DNA of 64,000 bases from contig OY969110.1 in assembly GCA_963697995.1 (NCBI GenBank), forward strand, positions 124,001-188,000. Direction: 5' to 3'. This document shows positions 60,066 through 64,000 of the stretch, one piece after another. Each line of letters begins with the position of its first letter. Position 1 is the stretch's first letter. A program made the position numbers and the translations under genes. The notes under the pieces were generated by a model. That model worked only from the letters and a program-made list of their open reading frames with translations, was not told where the DNA came from and searched no databases. Source of the DNA: MFD00082-c5 sp963697995 (GTDB taxonomy: Bacteria > Chlamydiota > Chlamydiia > Chlamydiales > JAJFMB01).

Positions 60066-61247
60066 TTACTGTATGATTTCAGATACAGTTCCGGCGCCGA
60101 TTGTTCGACCACCTTCACGAATCGCAAATCTCATACCTACTTCAAGAGCAACTGGATGGATCAAGTTAACTGTGATCTCAACGTTATCTCCTGGCATCAC
60201 CATCTCAACACCTGCTGGAAGGTCTACTGTACCTGTTACGTCAGTTGTTCTGATGTAGAACTGAGGACGATATCCAGAGAAGAAAGGCTTATGACGGCCA
60301 CCCTCTTCTTTAGTCAAGATGTAAACAGGCCCTTTGAACTTCGTGTGTGGCTTACAAGTTCCTGGCGCTGCAAGAACCATACCTCTTTGAATTTTGTTCT
60401 TATCGATACCACGGAGCAAAATCCCTACGTTTTCACCAGCTCTTGCTTCATCGAGCACTTTGTTAAACATTTCAAGACCAATCGCAACAGTTTCCACTGT
60501 GTCGTGAATTCCGACGAGTTGCAATTTATCGTTGTTTTTAACAATCCCTCTCTCAACACGTCCAGTTGCAACTGTTCCACGTCCTGAGATCGAGAATACG
60601 TCTTCAACAGGCATAAGGAACGGTTTGTTCACATCGCGTTCAGGTTCAGGAATAAACTCATCGACAGCTTTCATCAAAGCTTCGACTGTTTTTACATACT
60701 CTGGATCTCCTTCAAGAGCTTTTAGAGCAGAACCGCGGATGATAGGTGCATCTTTGTACCCTTTTGATTCGAGGAGTTCATGCAATTCCATTTCAACAAG
60801 CTCGATCAACTCTTGGTCTTCTTTGCTCATCATGTCGCATTTGTTCAAGAACACGACGATTTTTGGCACTTGCATTTGACGAGCAAGCAAAATGTGTTCA
60901 CGAGTTTGAGGCATAGCTCCGTCTGTTGCCGCAACAACGAGGATAGCTCCGTCCATTTGGGCAGCCCCTGTAATCATGTTTTTTACGTAGTCCGCGTGAC
61001 CTGGGCAGTCGACGTGAGCATAGTGACGGTTTTCTGTCTCGTATTCAACGTGTGACGAGTTAATAGTGATCCCACGCGCCTTTTCTTCTGGTGCGCTGTC
61101 AATCGAACTAAAATCGCGAACTTTACCGCCGAATTTCGACAAAACTTTTGTAATAGCAGCTGTCAATGTCGTTTTTCCGTGGTCAACGTGACCGATGGTA
61201 CCGATGTTAACGTGCGGCTTATTTCGCTTAAACGCTTCTTTTGCCAT
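60066..61247 (-). CDS. tuf: elongation factor Tu
   Basis: 393 residues. The G motifs are GHVDHGKTTLTAAI (G1), RGITINSSH (G2), DCPGHADYVKNMITGA (G3) and NKCDM (G4). The C-terminal beta-barrels end GMRFAIREGGRTIGAGTVSE. Delivers aminoacyl-tRNA to the ribosome. Position between tRNA-Thr and tRNA-Trp is the chlamydial order. Confidence 0.98.
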   Translation of the reverse strand: MAKEAFKRNKPHVNIGTIGHVDHGKTTLTAAITKVLSKFGGKVRDFSSIDSAPEEKARGITINSSHVEYETENRHYAHVDCPGHADYVKNMITGAAQMDGAILVVAATDGAMPQTREHILLARQMQVPKIVVFLNKCDMMSKEDQELIELVEMELHELLESKGYKDAPIIRGSALKALEGDPEYVKTVEALMKAVDEFIPEPERDVNKPFLMPVEDVFSISGRGTVATGRVERGIVKNNDKLQLVGIHDTVETVAIGLEMFNKVLDEARAGENVGILLRGIDKNKIQRGMVLAAPGTCKPHTKFKGPVYILTKEEGGRHKPFFSGYRPQFYIRTTDVTGTVDLPAGVEMVMPGDNVEITVNLIHPVALEVGMRFAIREGGRTIGAGTVSEIIQ

Positions 61248-61292
61248 GTTAATCCTCCGTTAGGCTCCTGAAAAAGTGTTAAAAATTCTCTC

Positions 61293-61364
61293 TGCCCAGA
61301 ATAGGAATTGAACCTACGACCTTTTGCTTACCATGCAAATGCTCTACCACTGAGCTATCTGGGC
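61293..61364 (-). tRNA. tRNA-Thr (anticodon GGU)
   Basis: 72 nt. Acceptor GCCCAGA pairs with TCTGGGC, with discriminator A. The anticodon arm TTTGC-ATGGTAA-GCAAA gives GGT. The T arm GTAGG-TTCAATT-CCTAT is normal. CCA is not encoded. It lies between infA and tuf. Confidence 0.95.
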
Positions 61365-61449
61365 AAAATCACAACGAACACACCCGTAAAGGTAAGTCAC
61401 TATAAAGTGTCAAACAAAAAAAAATCAACCTAAATCTTTCGAACGTCAA

Positions 61450-61668
61450 CTATCTTTGCCTGTACACAATCCGTGCTTTGGATAAATCGTATGGCGACAT
61501 CTCTACTGAGACGACGTCACCGACTAAAACGCGTATGTTTCGCATACGCATTTTTCCGCACAAATGTGCAATGACTTGTTTGCCATTCGCGAGCTTTACC
61601 CGAAAATTCATATTAGGAAGTAACTCTTCCACTGTTCCATCGACTTTGATGGTGTCTTCTTTTGCCAT
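61450..61668 (-). CDS. infA: translation initiation factor IF-1
   Basis: 72 residues, standard length, S1/OB fold: VDGTVEELLPNMNFRVKLAN, VIAHLCGKMRMRNIRVLVGD and VSVEMSPYDLSKARIVYRQR. Binds the ribosomal A site during initiation. It is the first gene of the tuf/rpo block. The upstream gap holds its promoter, which I cannot place exactly. Confidence 0.98.
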   Translation of the reverse strand: MAKEDTIKVDGTVEELLPNMNFRVKLANGKQVIAHLCGKMRMRNIRVLVGDVVSVEMSPYDLSKARIVYRQR

Positions 61669-62011
61669 ATCCGCTTTACTAGGGAGTTTTCGTTTAGATA
61701 CGTATCCATTACAGAGGTTTTTGGTATAAATGTCAAGCTTTTCGAATCAATTCGTTTATTTTTTTTTCAAAAAAGTGATAACTTCCAAAATGGCACTAAA
61801 ATTGGTTTTTGAAATCAATCATTCATTAAAAAATTTATTGGTTATTTTCGATAACTCTTTTTGATTTTTTAAAAGGAAAATTTGTCGTTGTGGGTGATGA
61901 AGATTTTACAAAAACATAAAACGACTCATTGAAACTAAGATTTTAGAGTGGAATACTAAAGATTTCTTTTAAGTTTTCGATTCTCAAAAGGGCTTCCTTA
62001 AAACAGTTTAG
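61669..62011. other. AT-rich intergenic stretch
   Basis: 343 bp between divergently placed blocks. It contains the start region of infA. No gene or RNA is recognised; short A/T runs dominate. Confidence 0.5.
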
Positions 62012-62779
62012 TCATTCTTTATTAAACCAAGGGAAAAACTCGCTTGTCTCCCTCTGATACTCCTTGTACTCCTCCCCTTTTGACTGAAGCGATTGCTTCT
62101 CAGCAAGAGGCACGCCCGATACATACCTTAATAAATAATACATAAGAATGGGAGAGATTAAACCGAAAATCCCAAATCGCGTCGGGTAAGCTGCAAGAGC
62201 CACACCTATCCACATCACCCACTCAAAAAAATAGTTTGGATGGCGACTATAACGCCATAAGCCTTCCTTACATACAAGATCAGAGTACGTTTTAAATTCG
62301 TTAAGGGTCTGATCACTCCAAGCTTCAAAGGCAAATCCTAAAACCCAAACCACTAACCCGATCACCTCAAAAGAGGAAAAGGGTTGGTTGTTTGTGGCAA
62401 TCAAAAGGAATGGTATCGACAAAATCACTGCGAGAAATCCTTGAAAAAAGAAAAGAGCTGCCACTTTTAATAAGAGATTTCCGTCCCCCCACTTTGAGAT
62501 CAGTTCTGTGTATCGAGGATCCTCTTTACTAAACCGGTTTCTCAAGGTCCAAAGCAGGCGGAGGTACCAAAGAGAGATCACCACTAAAAGAAGAACTCTT
62601 CGTAACAAATCCCCATTGCCTAATATAAAATAAAATACGCCGATCAACAAAAATGTTAAACACCACCCGATATCGACAATTTGTGCTTTCCTTTGAAAAA
62701 AATAAATGGCAAGGCATCCACTCATCACAAATAACGCTGAAGAAAACGCACTCCCAATCAGTTCAAAAAAATCAAACAT
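62012..62779 (-). CDS. DUF1295 membrane protein (steroid 5-alpha-reductase-like fold)
   Basis: About 255 residues from MFDFFELIGSAFSSALFVMS at 62779; upstream in-frame ATGs are preceded by non-hydrophobic sequence. It has about seven membrane segments. The C-terminal signature LCKEGLWRYSRHPNYFFEWV MWIGVAL is that of the DUF1295/ICMT superfamily, whose His, Pro and Asn residues (SRHPNYF) bind NADPH or the methyl donor. The exact reaction is unknown. It is divergent from sufE. Confidence 0.88.
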   Translation of the reverse strand: MFDFFELIGSAFSSALFVMSGCLAIYFFQRKAQIVDIGWCLTFLLIGVFYFILGNGDLLRRVLLLVVISLWYLRLLWTLRNRFSKEDPRYTELISKWGDGNLLLKVAALFFFQGFLAVILSIPFLLIATNNQPFSSFEVIGLVVWVLGFAFEAWSDQTLNEFKTYSDLVCKEGLWRYSRHPNYFFEWVMWIGVALAAYPTRFGIFGLISPILMYYLLRYVSGVPLAEKQSLQSKGEEYKEYQRETSEFFPWFNKE

Positions 62780-62904
62780 CAAAAAACCTTTTTTTGCACC
62801 AGCTCCCCACTTAAGGGAATGGCTGCTTTTAGTGTAAATCGTAATTTTAATCTGTATCCATTTTTCTTTCCATAAATAAATAGTTTTTGTTAACATGGCA
62901 CCAT

Positions 62905-63333
62905 ATGTCGACGTCGTGCCTCGAAAAACAACGCCTTCTAAAAGAAAAATTCTCTTCTTGTAAGAGCCAAGAGGAGATTTATCAAAAGCTGATCGAACTT
63001 GGAAAATCGTTAAAAGGTTTGCCCTCTGACAAAAAGACTGAAAGCAATAGGGTTCTTGGATGTCAAAGTCTTATGTATCTCTCAACGACATTTGACAAAG
63101 GGTGTCTCTTTTTCGAGGCTGATTCCGAAGCTCTTATTTCAGCTGGCCTTGCGGCCTGTCTTATTGAAATCTATAGCGGCGAAACTGCCGAAACTATTCT
63201 GAAATGTCCTCCTACAGTTATTGAAGAGCTCAAAATCCTCCAAATACTGACACCGGGGCGCGCAAACGGATTTCAAAGTCTTTATCTTAAAATGAAGCAG
63301 GAATGTATTAAATTTTTACTCCCTAAAAAGTAA
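62905..63333 (+). CDS. sufE: SufE-family sulfur acceptor
   Basis: 142 residues from MSTSCLEKQRLLKEKFSSCK; a TTG 18 bp upstream is less likely. It contains the sulfur-accepting Cys in NRVLGCQSLMYL, and the family pattern DSEALISAGLAACLIEIYSG and LQILTPGRANGFQSLYLKMK. SufE takes persulfide from SufS for Fe-S assembly. The following gene has its ribosome site over the sufE stop, so the two are coupled. SufS/SufBCD are not in the window. Confidence 0.9.
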   Translation: MSTSCLEKQRLLKEKFSSCKSQEEIYQKLIELGKSLKGLPSDKKTESNRVLGCQSLMYLSTTFDKGCLFFEADSEALISAGLAACLIEIYSGETAETILKCPPTVIEELKILQILTPGRANGFQSLYLKMKQECIKFLLPKK

Positions 63334-63344
63334 GGAGGTTCTAA

Positions 63345-64000
63345 ATGAATCCAATCGATCCCTCTCTCACATCGTATTACTTCGGCGTCAAATACGCTCA
63401 CCCAAAACCTGCTGCAAACCTATTTAATAGGAGGCACGAATCGTTACGGAATAGTAAGCTCTCTTTTTTTACCGCAGCCTCCACAAGCATGGATATATTT
63501 TTCTTGAAAGCTCTTCAATACCCCCTTGTGCTTAAAGCTCTTTCTATCCTTGTCGATCAATACGATCAATACGATACCGATACTCCTGAAGAAAACATCA
63601 TCCCTATTGAACAAAGATTGGCCATACTTCACCACAATTTCAATCTTTTGATCGAGATTGTTGCAGCACTTACATCCCACGATTTAGCTTTAAAAGAGCT
63701 CTCCCCTATAAAAGATCACTCCCTTATTCCTTTTGCGAAAAAAAATCAGGTTAAAGACATTGAATCGGGATTTTCTTCTTTAGATGTCGAAGTCGAATCG
63801 ACTCCCTCCTCTGATTGTTACGACCAATTATTGGCCCCTTACTTCATTAAAGACAAACCTCAAGAGATACCTATAGCCACTTACAAAGCTCTGCTTCAAG
63901 ATTTCTTAAGTAAGATTGAAGTTTCAGAAGAGAGGCGTCAGGGAGAAAAACTAGGAGTTGAGTTACTACAGATTAGAGAGAATTGTTTTAATATAAGAAA
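63345..64000 (+). CDS. protein of unknown function (3' end outside window)
   Basis: An ATG at 63345 is preceded 6 bp by AAGGAGG (63332-63338), the strongest ribosome site in the window, overlapping the sufE stop. The frame is open to the end of the window (at least 218 codons). It begins MNPIDPSLTSYYFGVKYAHP and continues with helical, Leu-rich and acidic segments (YDQYDTDTPEENIIPIEQRL, VEVESTPSSDCYDQLLAPYF). No signal peptide or membrane segment. I recognise no family. Confidence 0.75.
   Translation, partial: MNPIDPSLTSYYFGVKYAHPKPAANLFNRRHESLRNSKLSFFTAASTSMDIFFLKALQYPLVLKALSILVDQYDQYDTDTPEENIIPIEQRLAILHHNFNLLIEIVAALTSHDLALKELSPIKDHSLIPFAKKNQVKDIESGFSSLDVEVESTPSSDCYDQLLAPYFIKDKPQEIPIATYKALLQDFLSKIEVSEERRQGEKLGVELLQIRENCFNIR

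Overview
The window comes from a member of the Chlamydiota, most likely one of the amoeba-associated or environmental lineages (Simkania/Parachlamydia/Waddlia-like) rather than Chlamydiaceae. The right third has the gene order infA - tRNA-Thr - tuf - tRNA-Trp - secE - nusG - rplK - rplA - rplJ - rplL - rpoB - rpoC with transaldolase further on. That is the order I know from Chlamydia (CT323 down to CT313), and the RpoC and RpoB sequences read as chlamydial. The left part carries genes that Chlamydiaceae lack: an ACR3 arsenite permease, a photolyase-related protein, EF-P modification enzymes and Legionella-type MOMP-like porins. No species can be named from the sequence alone.

Layout. 0-9.3 kb: the end of a LolD/MacB-type ABC ATPase overlapping an ACR3 permease, two large divergent proteins of unknown function, and a two-gene membrane operon behind an operator-like palindrome. 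9.2-18.6 kb: a frameshifted mntR, epmA plus a sodium:solute symporter, a frameshifted outer-membrane protein, an ABC exporter, mutM and a photolyase-family gene. Inverted-repeat (MITE-like) elements lie between them. 18.6-25.7 kb: a repeat-rich stretch with a frameshifted MOMP-like porin, epmC, a broken higBA toxin-antitoxin module, two unknown genes and a 261-bp tandem repeat.

25.7-41.0 kb is an integrated element of about 15.2 kb in the 3' end of tRNA-Leu(UAA). It is bounded by a 56-bp direct repeat and has a tyrosine integrase next to the intact tRNA. It carries two excisionase/AlpA-type regulators, a TOPRIM/DUF3987 primase-like protein, a superfamily 2 helicase, an iteron-like candidate origin, and small genes of the kind seen in such islands. 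I see no capsid, tail or conjugation genes. The cargo is three related secreted HAF-repeat (propeller-like) proteins, an ankyrin-repeat lipoprotein, and a small XRE regulator convergent with a PD-(D/E)XK nuclease-like protein. This island is the strongest candidate for an undescribed system here.

41-49 kb: gapA, transaldolase, a Zn-ribbon protein, and a lineage-specific block (an atypical Ser/Thr kinase flanked by two distantly similar proteins) between tal and rpoC. 49-62 kb: the RNA polymerase/ribosomal/EF-Tu block. 62-64 kb: a DUF1295 membrane protein, SufE and the start of an unknown gene that runs off the window.

A recurrent oddity is that four genes (mntR, two outer-membrane proteins and higB) are each broken by one base in a short A or T run. 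This is either real decay or slippage, or homopolymer sequencing error.
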